Assembly: GCA_910579465.1 (NCBI GenBank)
Contig: CAJTUB010000007.1
Coordinates: 75,011-139,010 of the forward strand
Length of the DNA: 64,000 nt
Source: an uncultured Lachnospiraceae bacterium
Lineage (GTDB): Bacteria > Bacillota > Clostridia > Lachnospirales > Lachnospiraceae
Reading direction: 5' to 3'
The translations under genes were made by a program, and so were the position numbers. The stretch's first letter is position 1, and every line of letters begins with the position of its first letter. Below, piece after piece: positions 8,875 through 18,282 of the stretch. The notes under the pieces are model-generated. The model worked only from the letters and a program-made list of their open reading frames with translations. It made no database searches and had not been told where the DNA came from.

Positions 8875-10061
8875 AATTCTCCTTTCTTCGGAGTCGCGGC
8901 AAATTCAAGGTCAATCTGCCCCCGCGGTTTCTTTTTTACAATCCCGATGTTGAGTACAACGCCGATGCCAAGCATATTACACAGCAGCGAGCTTAAGCCG
9001 TAGCTGACAAACGGAAGCGGTATTCCCGTATTCGGAAGCAGCATCGTAACAACACCGATATTAACAAATGCCTGAAAAATATAAATGGTCCCGAACCCGA
9101 GCGCCAGCAGACGTCCGAGATAGTCGGGTGCCTTTTTTGCCGTTAAAAAGCATTGGAACGAAAGCAGTAAAATCAGGATAATAATCAGGCAGGCGCCTAA
9201 AAAACCGAACGCCTCTGCCATTCCGGAAAAGATAAAGTCGCTTTCCACTACGGGAATGTTCTTTGCCCCGAGCGCCTCCTCCCCGGAAAACAGCTTACCG
9301 GTAAGCCCTCCGGAGGCGATTGCGGTCACGGAATTTTCCTGCTGGTATATCGCATCCGTATACACGTCGGGATGCAGAATTGACAGGACTCTTGACTGCT
9401 GGCTCGTCGAGAGCAGCACCTGAAAATCCTGCTGGATATACCAGAACAGTCCCGCCGCAACAGGTATCGCGATTGCTACAATTGGCAGAAGCAGCTTATA
9501 GGTAAGTTCCGATGCAAAAATAATGACAACAAGGCTGACACAGATTACAATTGTCGTGGACAAATCCGGCTGCAGAAATACCAGACCGACTGCAGGCGCA
9601 AGCATAATAACTGCTAAAAGCAGCACATAGACCTGTTTTATTTTATACATCAGCCGGTCAAACAGTGTTGCAAGACAGATGATAAGAACCACCTTCGTAA
9701 GCTCCGATACCTGGAACTCAAAGCGCGGATTCTCACCGTTCGGAATGCCGATCCAGCGGGCTACGCCTCCACGGACAACCTGCAGGCGTCCCACATACTT
9801 TACCGCAAATAGCAGCGCAAAATTTACCAGATACATCAGTGCCGCAAACTTGCAGACAAAGTGATAGTCGAACATCGATACAAATACTGCCAGCAAAATT
9901 CCGGCGGTCATCCCCTTGATCTGCCTCGGAACCATGTCAATCTCTTCTTCACCCTGTACCTTTGCCAGCACATAAATACCGGCGGTACAGAGCGTAACAA
10001 TCATCAGTAAAATTGACCAACGGTACTTTTTCAAATCGTACCGTTCCCATAGCTTAAACAT
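8871..10061 (-). CDS. rodA: RodA/FtsW/SpoVE-family peptidoglycan glycosyltransferase
   Basis: This 396-residue SEDS protein has about ten hydrophobic helices and the family signature GIPLPFVSYGLSSLL near the C-terminus, with QPDLSTT and ENSVTAIASGG in conserved loops. SEDS proteins polymerise lipid II into glycan strands together with a class B PBP. The PBP2 and mreBCD genes in the same cluster point to RodA of the elongasome rather than FtsW or SpoVE. It ends 4 bp into mgsA and follows minE by 12 bp. Confidence 0.92.
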   Translation of the reverse strand: MFKLWERYDLKKYRWSILLMIVTLCTAGIYVLAKVQGEEEIDMVPRQIKGMTAGILLAVFVSMFDYHFVCKFAALMYLVNFALLFAVKYVGRLQVVRGGVARWIGIPNGENPRFEFQVSELTKVVLIICLATLFDRLMYKIKQVYVLLLAVIMLAPAVGLVFLQPDLSTTIVICVSLVVIIFASELTYKLLLPIVAIAIPVAAGLFWYIQQDFQVLLSTSQQSRVLSILHPDVYTDAIYQQENSVTAIASGGLTGKLFSGEEALGAKNIPVVESDFIFSGMAEAFGFLGACLIIILILLLSFQCFLTAKKAPDYLGRLLALGFGTIYIFQAFVNIGVVTMLLPNTGIPLPFVSYGLSSLLCNMLGIGVVLNIGIVKKKPRGQIDLEFAATPKKGEL

Positions 10062-10073
10062 GAAACACCTTCT

Positions 10074-10349
10074 TTAATTCTTTGAACGCATATCCTTAAT
10101 CGGAATATTGGCGAAAATGGCGGGAACCGTACCATTATCCGTATCCGACTGTGTCTGCTTAATCTGGATATCCAGTCCCTGCATATCGATTTCAATATAC
10201 TTTGAAATCACTGCAATGATATCATTTTTCATCTGTTCCATAATCTCCGGAGAGCAGCCGGCACGGTCTGATACCAGCACCAATTTCAGGCGGTCCTTTG
10301 CGACAGAACCTGATGTCTTACTTTTACCGAAAAAATCAAATAAACTCAT
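10074..10349 (-). CDS. minE: Cell division topological specificity factor MinE
   Basis: MinE stimulates MinD ATPase activity and drives Min oscillation or positioning. The 91-residue protein begins MSLFDFFGKSK, the membrane-targeting amphipathic segment. It continues with AKDRLKLVLVSDRAGCSP, the anti-MinCD helix/strand region, and ends with the topological domain (IIAVISKYIEID). It follows minD by 13 bp in the order minC-minD-minE. Confidence 0.95.
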   Translation of the reverse strand: MSLFDFFGKSKTSGSVAKDRLKLVLVSDRAGCSPEIMEQMKNDIIAVISKYIEIDMQGLDIQIKQTQSDTDNGTVPAIFANIPIKDMRSKN

Positions 10350-10362
10350 GCTTTACCCTCCG

Positions 10363-11145
10363 TTAATTCTTCCTGAAAAGACGACTGAACAGGCCTACCT
10401 TCCCATCTAGCTCAAGGAGTGCAACCTCTTCACCGTTTACACGTCTGCAAATGTTCATATATGCCTTTCCGGCAAGTGTGTTGTTTCCTACGAGCGGTGT
10501 TCCCTGGTTCGTGGAAATTACGATGTTTTCGTCGTCCGGAACTACGCCAATTAACGGAATTGCAAGAATTTCAACAACGTCCTCACTTGACATCATATCC
10601 CCGCGCTTTACCATATCCATACGCAGACGGTTGACAATCAGGTGAATCTGCTTAATCTCGTTTGCCTCCAACAGCCCGATGATACGGTCGGCGTCGCGCA
10701 CTGCGGAAACCTCAGGGGTCGTTACGACAAGCGCACGGTCAGCTCCGGCAATCGCATTATGGAAGCCCTGCTCGATACCTGCCGGGCAGTCGATGATAAC
10801 ATAGTCAAACTCTTCTTTTAACTGGTCGGTCAGCTTTTTCATCTGCTCCGGTGTAACCGCCGTCTTGTCCCGTGTCTGGGCAGAAGGAAGCAGATAAAAA
10901 TTATTATATCCCTTTACCTTGATAAACGCCTGATTGATTTTACAGGTTCCTTCGATTACATCCACCAGATTGTAAACAATCCGGTTTTCCAGTCCCATAA
11001 CAACGTCCAGATTCCTGAGTCCGATATCTGTATCGATCAATACGACCTTCTTCTCTAATTTTGCAAGACCGGTGCCGACATTTGCTGTTGTAGTGGTTTT
11101 GCCGACACCTCCCTTCCCTGATGTTACTACAATTACTTCGCCCAT
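10363..11145 (-). CDS. minD: Septum site-determining ATPase MinD
   Basis: MinD is a ParA-type ATPase with a deviant Walker A motif (GKGGVGKTTTTANVG), a switch region (LIDTDIGLRNLDVVMGLENR) and a Walker B-like VIIDCPAGIEQGF. The last residues (VGLFSRLFRKN) form the amphipathic membrane-targeting helix. It recruits MinC to the membrane to block FtsZ assembly away from midcell. The 260-residue length is standard. It lies between minC and minE. Confidence 0.97.
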   Translation of the reverse strand: MGEVIVVTSGKGGVGKTTTTANVGTGLAKLEKKVVLIDTDIGLRNLDVVMGLENRIVYNLVDVIEGTCKINQAFIKVKGYNNFYLLPSAQTRDKTAVTPEQMKKLTDQLKEEFDYVIIDCPAGIEQGFHNAIAGADRALVVTTPEVSAVRDADRIIGLLEANEIKQIHLIVNRLRMDMVKRGDMMSSEDVVEILAIPLIGVVPDDENIVISTNQGTPLVGNNTLAGKAYMNICRRVNGEEVALLELDGKVGLFSRLFRKN

Positions 11146-11165
11146 TCGTTCATATCCTCCGATTT

Positions 11166-11852
11166 TTATAATTTTATATCATTTAAGACCGTTCTGGAAA
11201 CCGGTTCAATAAATATATTTTCTCCTGACCGGAATGCGATTTTCGGCTCCTTCGGCTTCTCCTTCTCACGCTTCCAGAGCATCTTTCCCGTCTTGTCCGG
11301 TGCCCTTGCAATGGTATCTGCAATCCGTATCTGTACCGGGTCTAACTCAAGTGCCATGACAAACGCATTCTCATTTCCCCCGGCGCCTGCATAGACATTG
11401 CCGAGCAGTGAGCCAAGTACAATAATATTGCTTTTTGATGTAATCGTTGCCCCCTGGTTTACATCACCGATAATGATAATACTTGTTTCTGTCTCAAGCA
11501 CCTGCCCGGAACGCAGATTTCCTTTGTAAAACTGACCGGTTGTCCCCTCCAATGCCTGCAGCTTTTCCTCCAGGGAGCGCCGGTGCATCTCCTCGGTCTC
11601 CGTATTGTGTTCGATGACACAAACGATATGAACCTCGGAATTTTCAGCAATAATGTCTAAGAGCTTCCTCTGCTGCCCGTCGTCTAACGGCTTTCCGTCA
11701 AAGGAAATTGCCATTCTGGCATCTCCGAAAAACTTTGATGACTCCCGGAACTTTTCCCCCAGTTCCGTACAGATTGTCGTAAAGTCCGCCTGCTCATCGA
11801 TAAAAACAGAAAAGCCGTAAGTAGTTCCTTTAATTACTACCGCATTACCCAT
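11166..11852 (-). CDS. minC: Septum site-determining protein MinC
   Basis: The 228-residue protein has an N-terminal FtsZ-inhibiting domain (to about residue 105) and a C-terminal right-handed beta-helix that dimerises and binds MinD. The latter contains GDVNQGATI and VLGSLLGNVYAGAGG, the family hallmarks. It depolymerises or destabilises FtsZ filaments when recruited by MinD. It lies between the PBP2 gene (15 bp) and minD (20 bp). Confidence 0.95.
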   Translation of the reverse strand: MGNAVVIKGTTYGFSVFIDEQADFTTICTELGEKFRESSKFFGDARMAISFDGKPLDDGQQRKLLDIIAENSEVHIVCVIEHNTETEEMHRRSLEEKLQALEGTTGQFYKGNLRSGQVLETETSIIIIGDVNQGATITSKSNIIVLGSLLGNVYAGAGGNENAFVMALELDPVQIRIADTIARAPDKTGKMLWKREKEKPKEPKIAFRSGENIFIEPVSRTVLNDIKL

Positions 11853-11867
11853 ACTTCTCTCCTCCGA

Positions 11868-14696
11868 TTAGTCCTCTGCAATCTTATCATACAATATATC
11901 ATAGGTGTCCGGATGATAATAATAGTCATAAACGACATATCCGAAATCTACCGCGTTACCGGAAGCATAGCCGTTCGGAATTACTACCGTGACCGCAATC
12001 TCCGGATTCTGGTACGGCGCGTAGGAGATAAACAGTACATGGCTCGGCTTGGTATCAGACACCTGTGCCGTACCGGACTTTCCTGCGGCATCAAAGCCAA
12101 GCTGGTTATACTGGCGCCCCGTGGAATCGCTGCTGTTTAATACCAGATGCATTCCCTTCTGTACCTGCTCCCACTCTGCTCCGGAAAACTCCGTAATCTG
12201 GTTGAGCACCGTCGCAGCATGGTCCTCTACAAGCTCGTCGCTCCGGTTCGTAACCTGGTCGATTAACGTCAGGTTGTAGCAGGTGCCGCGGTTGGCAAGC
12301 GTTGTGACATACCGTGCAATCTGCGACGGGGTAAAGCTGTGTCCGTAACCGATTGCTCCGCGGACGACGTCTGTCTTTGTAATCTGCGGCTCCAGCTCCG
12401 CCACTTCGATTCCGGATTTTGCACCGAATCCGAACTTCTCGGCGTACTTGGTCAGCCTTGCAATTCCGAGGGAGTCGCTGTACTGTCCGTTAAAATCCTC
12501 CGCCAGACGGTATCCCACTTCAAAATAGAAATAATTGCAGGAGTGGTACAGCGCCCGCGGCACGTCAACCCAGCCATGATTTCTCGGATAATACCAGCAT
12601 TTCGGAGAAGGAACGACCTTGGTAAACTCTCCCAGGTCTTCAATTTTCTCATAAATGCCAAGTACATTTTCGCCATATCCTGCAAAGCTTGTAATCATTT
12701 TAAAGGTAGAACCGGTCGTTGTCTTTGAGTTCGTGACACGGCTCGAAAGCGGATTCGACTTATCCTGTAAAAGCTTGGAATAATATTCCCAGTCAATTTT
12801 GTTTGCAAGCTTGTTATTATCATAGCTTGGATATGTTACCATCGCAATCACGCTGCCGTCATTTACATCGGTAATCACCAGGGAACCGCTGCACGGGTCC
12901 AGGGCAAGCTGTGCCGGGGTAATTTCAACCTTTTCAATCTTTTCCCGGATAAACGTATAGGCAGATACGGAACCGTTGCTTAATGCACGGTAATCCGCTT
13001 CGCTGTAGCTTAAAACCGACTGGTCAAACAACAAAAGACAAATCTCCCGTCCGGAAAGCTCCTTCTGGAAAATCATATTGCGCAGGAGCTTCTTGGCAAA
13101 CACTGCATCCTCGTCCAAAAGCGCTGCAATCTTCTGAAGCAGAATCCCGTAGATTTCATCGGTTACATAATAATCGGTAATCCCTAACCGCTCCAAATCC
13201 ATCCAGTTCCGGTTGATGGCGTAGGTAAAAAACTCGCTTAAGCTCACCTCACCGTTCCGGTAGCCCAGATACACTGCATCTGTTTTATCGATGTTGGCAG
13301 CAGGAAGAATCCCGGCGGCTGCCGAGGTTACCTTGGAATAAATATAATCCAGATACTCTGCCATTTCTTCCGAGACGTCGGCATTGGTCGTTTTGCTGCC
13401 ATAGGCAAGACAGGCTGCAAGACGGTCCGATACAGTCCGGAACTTTGTCTGGAACTTCTGGTGTACGGTCAGCTCATTCTGTACTGCGTTCTCCGGCGCA
13501 GCTTTATCAAAAATCCGGCGGACATCCAGTACGTTATTGGAAAACAGCGCGTCGTATACCTCGTAAACCGGTATCAGGATATTGTCCGCAGACTCGCCCT
13601 TTGTTCCGTAGTCCAGCTCGTCTGTCATCTGCTCCAGAAGAATCTTTGCAAGCTCCTTTTCCAGCAGATGATAGTAGGCCTTCTGTACCTCCGCATCAAT
13701 CGTCAGATAAAGGTTATTTCCCGTCTGCGGCTCTGACAGCACCTCCGTATTGACAATACGGTAATTTTCATCCAGAGTCAGCTTTTCAATGCCCTTTTCT
13801 CCGTTCAGTACATCCTCGTAAGACTTTTCGAGTCCGGTCTTTCCGATGAAATCCGTTGCGGTAAAGACCTCTTCGTCCGCATTGTATGCTTCCAGCTCTT
13901 CCTCGTTGATTTTGCCGGTATAGCCGATGATATGCGCAAAATATTCACTGTAGTTATACACGCGCTTCGTCTGCATGATAATGGAGATTCCCGGAAGCTC
14001 CGCACTGTTTTCCCGTAACGCCGCAATCAGCGTATCGGAAATACCGGTTGCCATGGTAATCTGGGAATACTTCGGCCAGAGCGTAAAAATCGCGTAGCGG
14101 ACAGACATAATCTGCAGGGCGTCCTCTAACGTATACTCATCCGAGATGCCGTACATTGCGCCGAACTTTTTATTTCCGTAACGGAGCAGGGCAAACAGCT
14201 CCTCCGCACTCATCTCCCGCTCTTCCTCGGTCAGATTGTCAATCGACTGCTTGCCGAGCGCATTTTTAATAAAACGGAGCCGTGCGGTTCCCTCTACCGT
14301 ATACTCCAGAATGCCGGACTCTCCCTGCGCAATATAAAACTCCGGCTCTAGCTCCACGTCCTCCCGCTTCAGAATCTGAATCAGCTTATAGAGCATGGCA
14401 TTTTTCTTGGTGTTTGTATTCAGTAACGGGCTGTCCTCCAGAATAACGGAATAGGAAAGCTCGTTATAGGCAAGCACCCTGCCCTTTTTATCATAAATCA
14501 GGCCTCTGGTACTGTTCGTCTTCCGTTCCCGGACCAGCTTATACTCCTGCTCTTTTACGGTCTGCTCCGCTTCAAGAATCTGAATCCGGTACAGCTGGAA
14601 AATCAGGATACCTGCCAATGTGATATAGAACAGGGCAATCGGCAGCATACGGGAGGACAGCCACTCTTTGAGTTTAGTGAAAATAAAATAGAACAA
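11868..14696 (-). CDS. Class B penicillin-binding protein 2 (elongation transpeptidase), enlarged
   Basis: This bitopic protein has an N-terminal transmembrane helix (about residues 17-36), a dimerisation/pedestal region and a transpeptidase domain with STFK (TTGSTFKMIT), SCN (HSCNYFYFE) and KSGTAQ motifs. It crosslinks peptidoglycan in partnership with RodA. At 942 residues it is far longer than typical PBP2 (600-700). About 260 extra residues, rich in Leu/Ala/Tyr, lie between the opening transpeptidase helix (TIDAEVQKAYYHLLEKEL) and the strand DPCSGSLVITDVNDG. It overlaps nothing and sits 2 bp from mreD. Its place after mreBCD supports MrdA function. Confidence 0.93.
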   Translation of the reverse strand: MFYFIFTKLKEWLSSRMLPIALFYITLAGILIFQLYRIQILEAEQTVKEQEYKLVRERKTNSTRGLIYDKKGRVLAYNELSYSVILEDSPLLNTNTKKNAMLYKLIQILKREDVELEPEFYIAQGESGILEYTVEGTARLRFIKNALGKQSIDNLTEEEREMSAEELFALLRYGNKKFGAMYGISDEYTLEDALQIMSVRYAIFTLWPKYSQITMATGISDTLIAALRENSAELPGISIIMQTKRVYNYSEYFAHIIGYTGKINEEELEAYNADEEVFTATDFIGKTGLEKSYEDVLNGEKGIEKLTLDENYRIVNTEVLSEPQTGNNLYLTIDAEVQKAYYHLLEKELAKILLEQMTDELDYGTKGESADNILIPVYEVYDALFSNNVLDVRRIFDKAAPENAVQNELTVHQKFQTKFRTVSDRLAACLAYGSKTTNADVSEEMAEYLDYIYSKVTSAAAGILPAANIDKTDAVYLGYRNGEVSLSEFFTYAINRNWMDLERLGITDYYVTDEIYGILLQKIAALLDEDAVFAKKLLRNMIFQKELSGREICLLLFDQSVLSYSEADYRALSNGSVSAYTFIREKIEKVEITPAQLALDPCSGSLVITDVNDGSVIAMVTYPSYDNNKLANKIDWEYYSKLLQDKSNPLSSRVTNSKTTTGSTFKMITSFAGYGENVLGIYEKIEDLGEFTKVVPSPKCWYYPRNHGWVDVPRALYHSCNYFYFEVGYRLAEDFNGQYSDSLGIARLTKYAEKFGFGAKSGIEVAELEPQITKTDVVRGAIGYGHSFTPSQIARYVTTLANRGTCYNLTLIDQVTNRSDELVEDHAATVLNQITEFSGAEWEQVQKGMHLVLNSSDSTGRQYNQLGFDAAGKSGTAQVSDTKPSHVLFISYAPYQNPEIAVTVVIPNGYASGNAVDFGYVVYDYYYHPDTYDILYDKIAED

Positions 14697-14698
14697 AA

Positions 14699-15205
14699 CT
14701 AATCCTCCTTTTGCTCAAATCTGAAAATCAGCCGGTGCAGTCCATGGAACAGCGGGTACAGAAGCGCTGCCGCAAGAACGGTATACACCATGCGCGGAAG
14801 AATCAGGTGGATAAAATAATATCCGAACTCGGTTCTGCTGCGCAGAAGAAAGCGCGCCACATAATAGGCAAAGGAATACAAAAACTCTCCTGCTACCATC
14901 ATGCACATCGGAACCATATAGTCCCGCTCATCATAAATCTTTCTGGAAAAGCCGGCCGCATAGCCGATGCACAGGTAAAACAGGGCACACAGCCCGACCA
15001 GGTCCCCGAAACAGGCATCTGTCAGAAGCCCTGCTGCAAAGCCGGTCAGCATTCCTGCCACGCGTCCCCTGGTGTACGCCTCCGTAATCACCAGTACCAG
15101 CAGCAAATCCGGAACGACGCCTGCCATCGAAAATGCCGGCATCACTGCGCTTTGCAGAAGAAAACAAAGCAAAAGCTGTAACAACACAATTACGATACGA
15201 ATCAC
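14699..15205 (-). CDS. mreD: Rod shape-determining protein MreD
   Basis: MreD is a small polytopic membrane protein of the elongasome. The 168 residues form about five hydrophobic helices, with the family-typical VPDLLLVLVI and GMLTGFAAGLLTDACFG segment. It lies between mreC and the PBP2 gene in the canonical order. The sequence is poorly conserved in this family, so the position is a major part of the evidence. Confidence 0.92.
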   Translation of the reverse strand: MIRIVIVLLQLLLCFLLQSAVMPAFSMAGVVPDLLLVLVITEAYTRGRVAGMLTGFAAGLLTDACFGDLVGLCALFYLCIGYAAGFSRKIYDERDYMVPMCMMVAGEFLYSFAYYVARFLLRSRTEFGYYFIHLILPRMVYTVLAAALLYPLFHGLHRLIFRFEQKED

Positions 15206-15229
15206 AACCTACGTTCCTTTCCGGCAAAT

Positions 15230-16099
15230 CTATTCAAAGTCATAGGCTTCTTTTAATTCCGTAATAATCAATACTTCATCCAGACGTTCAAAGTCTACTG
15301 CCGGCATCAGATATGCCGTCTTCGTCATATTACTGGAATCCACTTTGATTTCACGGATATAGCCGACCAGAATCCCCTGCAGATACTTATCGCTGATGTG
15401 GGAGGTGACGATTTCGGAGTTTTCCTTAAAGTTTGCATCCATCGAAATCATCTCAATCCGGATGACTCCTTTGTCCCTCATCAGCTTCAAATCCCCCGAT
15501 ACGATACAGGTATCCTGGGTCTCTATGGACATTCCGCTCACATTGCTGTCGTCGTCGATAATGGAGCGGACTCTTGCCCAGTTCTTTCCTGTCTCGGAAA
15601 CAATCCCTACAAGACCGCCCGCCAGTACATTCATACCCGCGGTAATACCGTCCTCGCTTCCCTTATCGACAATAAAGTTATAAAACCAGTTATTTGTGTC
15701 ACTGGCAATGATTCTTGCGGCTACCTTATGATAATCAATATACTTTGCATCCAGCTCGTACAGGCGTCTGAGTCCGTCCAGCTCGTATTTTTCCTGGGTA
15801 AGCTGCTGGTTGGCTGCCGTCAGCTCCTCGATTTTTTCCTTGAGAAGCTCGTTTTCCTTCCGCAGCGTCCGGACATCCCGGAACGCCTGCAGGCGTTCGG
15901 AAATACTCCGTCCGATACTGTTGATGCCGCGCTGCATCGGGGAAATGACATTGCCTGCCGCGGTCTTTACCCCGGAAAAGCGCTCCGGAAAGCGGTAGGA
16001 AACGAACATAAGCACGATGCAAAGGACAATACAGAGAATCCATAAATACTTCGGATTGAACTCAATCGCAACCCGCTTTTTTCGCCTGCGGCGTTTCAT
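15230..16099 (-). CDS. mreC: Rod shape-determining protein MreC
   Basis: This 289-residue bitopic protein has a very basic N-terminus (MKRRRRKKRVAIEF), one transmembrane helix (about 16-34), a coiled coil (about 70-110) and a C-terminal beta-barrel domain. The segment VDKGSEDGITAGMNVLAGG is diagnostic of MreC. MreC links MreB filaments to PBP2 and RodA outside the membrane. It lies 6 bp downstream of mreB. Confidence 0.95.
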   Translation of the reverse strand: MKRRRRKKRVAIEFNPKYLWILCIVLCIVLMFVSYRFPERFSGVKTAAGNVISPMQRGINSIGRSISERLQAFRDVRTLRKENELLKEKIEELTAANQQLTQEKYELDGLRRLYELDAKYIDYHKVAARIIASDTNNWFYNFIVDKGSEDGITAGMNVLAGGLVGIVSETGKNWARVRSIIDDDSNVSGMSIETQDTCIVSGDLKLMRDKGVIRIEMISMDANFKENSEIVTSHISDKYLQGILVGYIREIKVDSSNMTKTAYLMPAVDFERLDEVLIITELKEAYDFE

Positions 16100-16105
16100 G
16101 CAGCA

Positions 16106-17137
16106 TCAACCTCCGTTTGTCATCTTGTCCAAAGTCAGCCTTAAATCACTGTACCTGCTGTGCTCGAGAATCTTTCCGAGCCCGACGACTACCGTATTCG
16201 CGGAGTTTTCGCAGACATGGATGTCAAGCTCCGTTTCCCTTGCAAACAGCTTATCCAGGTCCTTAATCTTCGCAGAGCCGCCGGTCAGGTAAATGCCGGT
16301 ATCCAGGATATCCGAAGCAATCTCCGGCGGAGTCTTTTCTAAAATCATCTTGACTGCGTCGACGATGGAATGCAGATGCTCCTCGATGGACTCATAGACA
16401 AATGCCGAATCCACCTCTGCCTCTGTCGGGAGCCCGGTCATTACATCACGGCCGTAAACGCGGAGCGTCTTTACCTCTTTTGGCGGCAGCGCGCAGGAAA
16501 GCTCCTTCTTAATCAGCTCCGCCGTCTTATTGCCGATGATTAAATTGTATCTCTTTTTTACGCTGGTGATGATGCTTTCGTCCAGACGGTTCCCGCCGAT
16601 GCCGACCATCTTGCTGTTGACGATACCGCCCAATGCCATGACCGCAATCTCTGTCGTCTCTGCGCCGATATCTACGACCATAATCCCGTTTGCCGTCATA
16701 ACCTCAAGCCCTGCACCGATTGCGTTTGCGACCGGCTTATGCACGGCGCGCACCTTATCCTTTTTCGGCTTTGCGGAGGAACTCCAGAGCAGGTCGTAAA
16801 ACGCACGGCACTCCACTTCGCTGATATCGCTCGGAACCGCAACAATAAACTCCGCGCCGTAAAACTTGCCGTGCTTGTCCGCAAGAGAAGCAAACGCAGA
16901 GTTTAAAAGTGCCAGCATATTTCCAAAGTCTGCGACAACGCCGTATTTTACCGGAAACGTGACCTGAAAGTTATCCGGGGTCCTCCCGTACATTTCAAAT
17001 GCCTCGTTCCCGATTGCGTTTACGACGCCCTCGCAGATTGCTACAACATTCTTTTCATCAAAAATAACGCCTTCATTTTTCTTGTAAATCTTGAGTACAC
17101 TCGTACCGAAATCTATTGCAAAAACCTTTGACGACAA
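16106..17137 (-). CDS. mreB: MreB/Mbl-family actin-like shape protein, TTG start
   Basis: The 343-residue protein has actin-fold nucleotide motifs: phosphate 1 (DFGTSVLKIYK), connect 1/phosphate 2 (VVDIGAETTEIAVM) and adenosine (LTGGSAKI). MreB filaments guide lateral wall synthesis. The start is a TTG at 17137, supported by the family N-terminus and a GGGAG site about 10 bp upstream; no ATG is in a sensible place. It heads the mreBCD-PBP2-min operon and has its own promoter-like sequence. Paralogues such as Mbl cannot be excluded, but the mreCD linkage favours MreB. Confidence 0.94.
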   Translation of the reverse strand: MSSKVFAIDFGTSVLKIYKKNEGVIFDEKNVVAICEGVVNAIGNEAFEMYGRTPDNFQVTFPVKYGVVADFGNMLALLNSAFASLADKHGKFYGAEFIVAVPSDISEVECRAFYDLLWSSSAKPKKDKVRAVHKPVANAIGAGLEVMTANGIMVVDIGAETTEIAVMALGGIVNSKMVGIGGNRLDESIITSVKKRYNLIIGNKTAELIKKELSCALPPKEVKTLRVYGRDVMTGLPTEAEVDSAFVYESIEEHLHSIVDAVKMILEKTPPEIASDILDTGIYLTGGSAKIKDLDKLFARETELDIHVCENSANTVVVGLGKILEHSRYSDLRLTLDKMTNGG

Positions 17138-17179
17138 TTCCGTAGTCTCCCTTCACGTAGTTATTCTATATTCTATCAT

Positions 17180-17208
17180 AGTGTACCACTTTTTCCTAGT
17201 TATTTCAA
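17180..17208 (-). promoter_or_regulatory. Candidate sigma-A promoter of the mreB operon
   Basis: Read on the minus strand, TTGAAA (17208-17203) is followed after exactly 17 bp by TACACT (17185-17180), about 43 bp before the TTG start of mreB. The -10 box is imperfect. Spacing and position are good, and the region is AT-rich and lies between two genes. Confidence 0.55.
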
Positions 17209-17234
17209 TCATATATTTGTCCTATATTTTGACA

Positions 17235-17933
17235 TTACTCCAGAAAGCCCCGTTCCTTCATGCTCAGATAGCATTGATTTCCGATGACGATATGGTCACG
17301 GAGCAGGATTCCGACGACCTCGCACGCCGCGGCAAGCCGTCTTGTCACCAGGATATCCGCCTCGCTTGGTGTCGGAATACCGCTCGGATGATTGTGCAGC
17401 ACTACAAGAAACACTGCCTCGTACCGCAGCGCAGTCGTCAAAATCTCCCTTGGCTCTAATACCGCGCTGTTTACCGTTCCGCGGGAAATAACGGCATCCG
17501 CGATTTTCCGTCCCTTCGTATCCAGCATTAACAGGAGGATTTCCTCCGTGCGGCAGTGCCGGAGCCGTTCCATGTACGCATCCGCAATCATCTGCGGCGT
17601 TGTAAATGCCATACCTGTTTCAAACGCCGCCGCGTGCATCCGTTTTGCAAGCTCCGAAACACAGCAGAGCTGGACAGCCTTTACCCTGCCGATTCCTTTG
17701 ATTTTCCGTAGTTCTTTCTGGGAATAATAATTGAGAGCCGCGAGTCCCTTCTTCTGCCCCGGACGGTTCAGGATACGGATGGCCAGGTCGACGGCACGTT
17801 CCTTCTTTGTGCCGGAACGGATAATAACCGCCAGAAGTTCCGCGTCAGACAAAGCCTCCGGTCCGAGACGCTCACACTTTTCGTAGGGGCGTTCAGAGAC
17901 CGGGAGCTCCTTTTGAGTAAAATAAGGTTCCAT
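17235..17933 (-). CDS. radC: RadC family JAB-domain protein
   Basis: The 232-residue protein starts with the RadC helix-hairpin-helix region (LPVSERPYEKCERLGPEALS, KIKGIGRVKAVQL). It ends with a JAB/MPN metal-binding domain whose ligands lie in VVLHNHPSGIPTPSEAD. Despite the name, a repair role is not established for the family. I placed the start at the ATG at 17933, which follows AGGAAGGAGG. An upstream TTG at 17966 would overlap the DUF4321 stop. It follows DUF4321 on the same strand and stops short of the mreB promoter region. Confidence 0.93.
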   Translation of the reverse strand: MEPYFTQKELPVSERPYEKCERLGPEALSDAELLAVIIRSGTKKERAVDLAIRILNRPGQKKGLAALNYYSQKELRKIKGIGRVKAVQLCCVSELAKRMHAAAFETGMAFTTPQMIADAYMERLRHCRTEEILLLMLDTKGRKIADAVISRGTVNSAVLEPREILTTALRYEAVFLVVLHNHPSGIPTPSEADILVTRRLAAACEVVGILLRDHIVIGNQCYLSMKERGFLE

Positions 17934-17962
17934 ATGCCTCCTTCCTGCGGAAGGCGCCGGAA

Positions 17963-18232
17963 TCAAAGTCTTCTGTAGACAAAAAAGGCAATGACAACAC
18001 CAAGAATGCTCGCAATCGAAATCTTAATCGAAAGACCGAGGGTAAACGTAACGACGCCGAGATTCAGGAAAAACGCGCCGTTTTCACCGTTTCCGATGCC
18101 GAACGTCATCCCGTAATCCAGCCAGGACAGCCACGATACATCCTTTGCCAAATGACCCAAAAAGCTGCCGATTACAACACCGCACAGCATAAGCAACAGC
18201 AAAACCCATGTTTTTCCGGTTCTACCAGCCAT
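17963..18232 (-). CDS. DUF4321 small membrane protein
   Basis: The 89 residues contain an N-terminal hydrophobic helix (about 8-27, ending in GSFLGHLAKD), a loop with FGIGNG and a C-terminal hydrophobic helix pair. This matches the DUF4321 family found next to radC and mreB in Clostridia. Function is unknown; a link to the cell-shape cluster is only positional. Confidence 0.8.
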   Translation of the reverse strand: MAGRTGKTWVLLLLMLCGVVIGSFLGHLAKDVSWLSWLDYGMTFGIGNGENGAFFLNLGVVTFTLGLSIKISIASILGVVIAFFVYRRL

Positions 18233-18282
18233 AAAAATCCCCCTCTTTTCTTCTCCGCTTTCTAGTTTGACACAAAACTATT

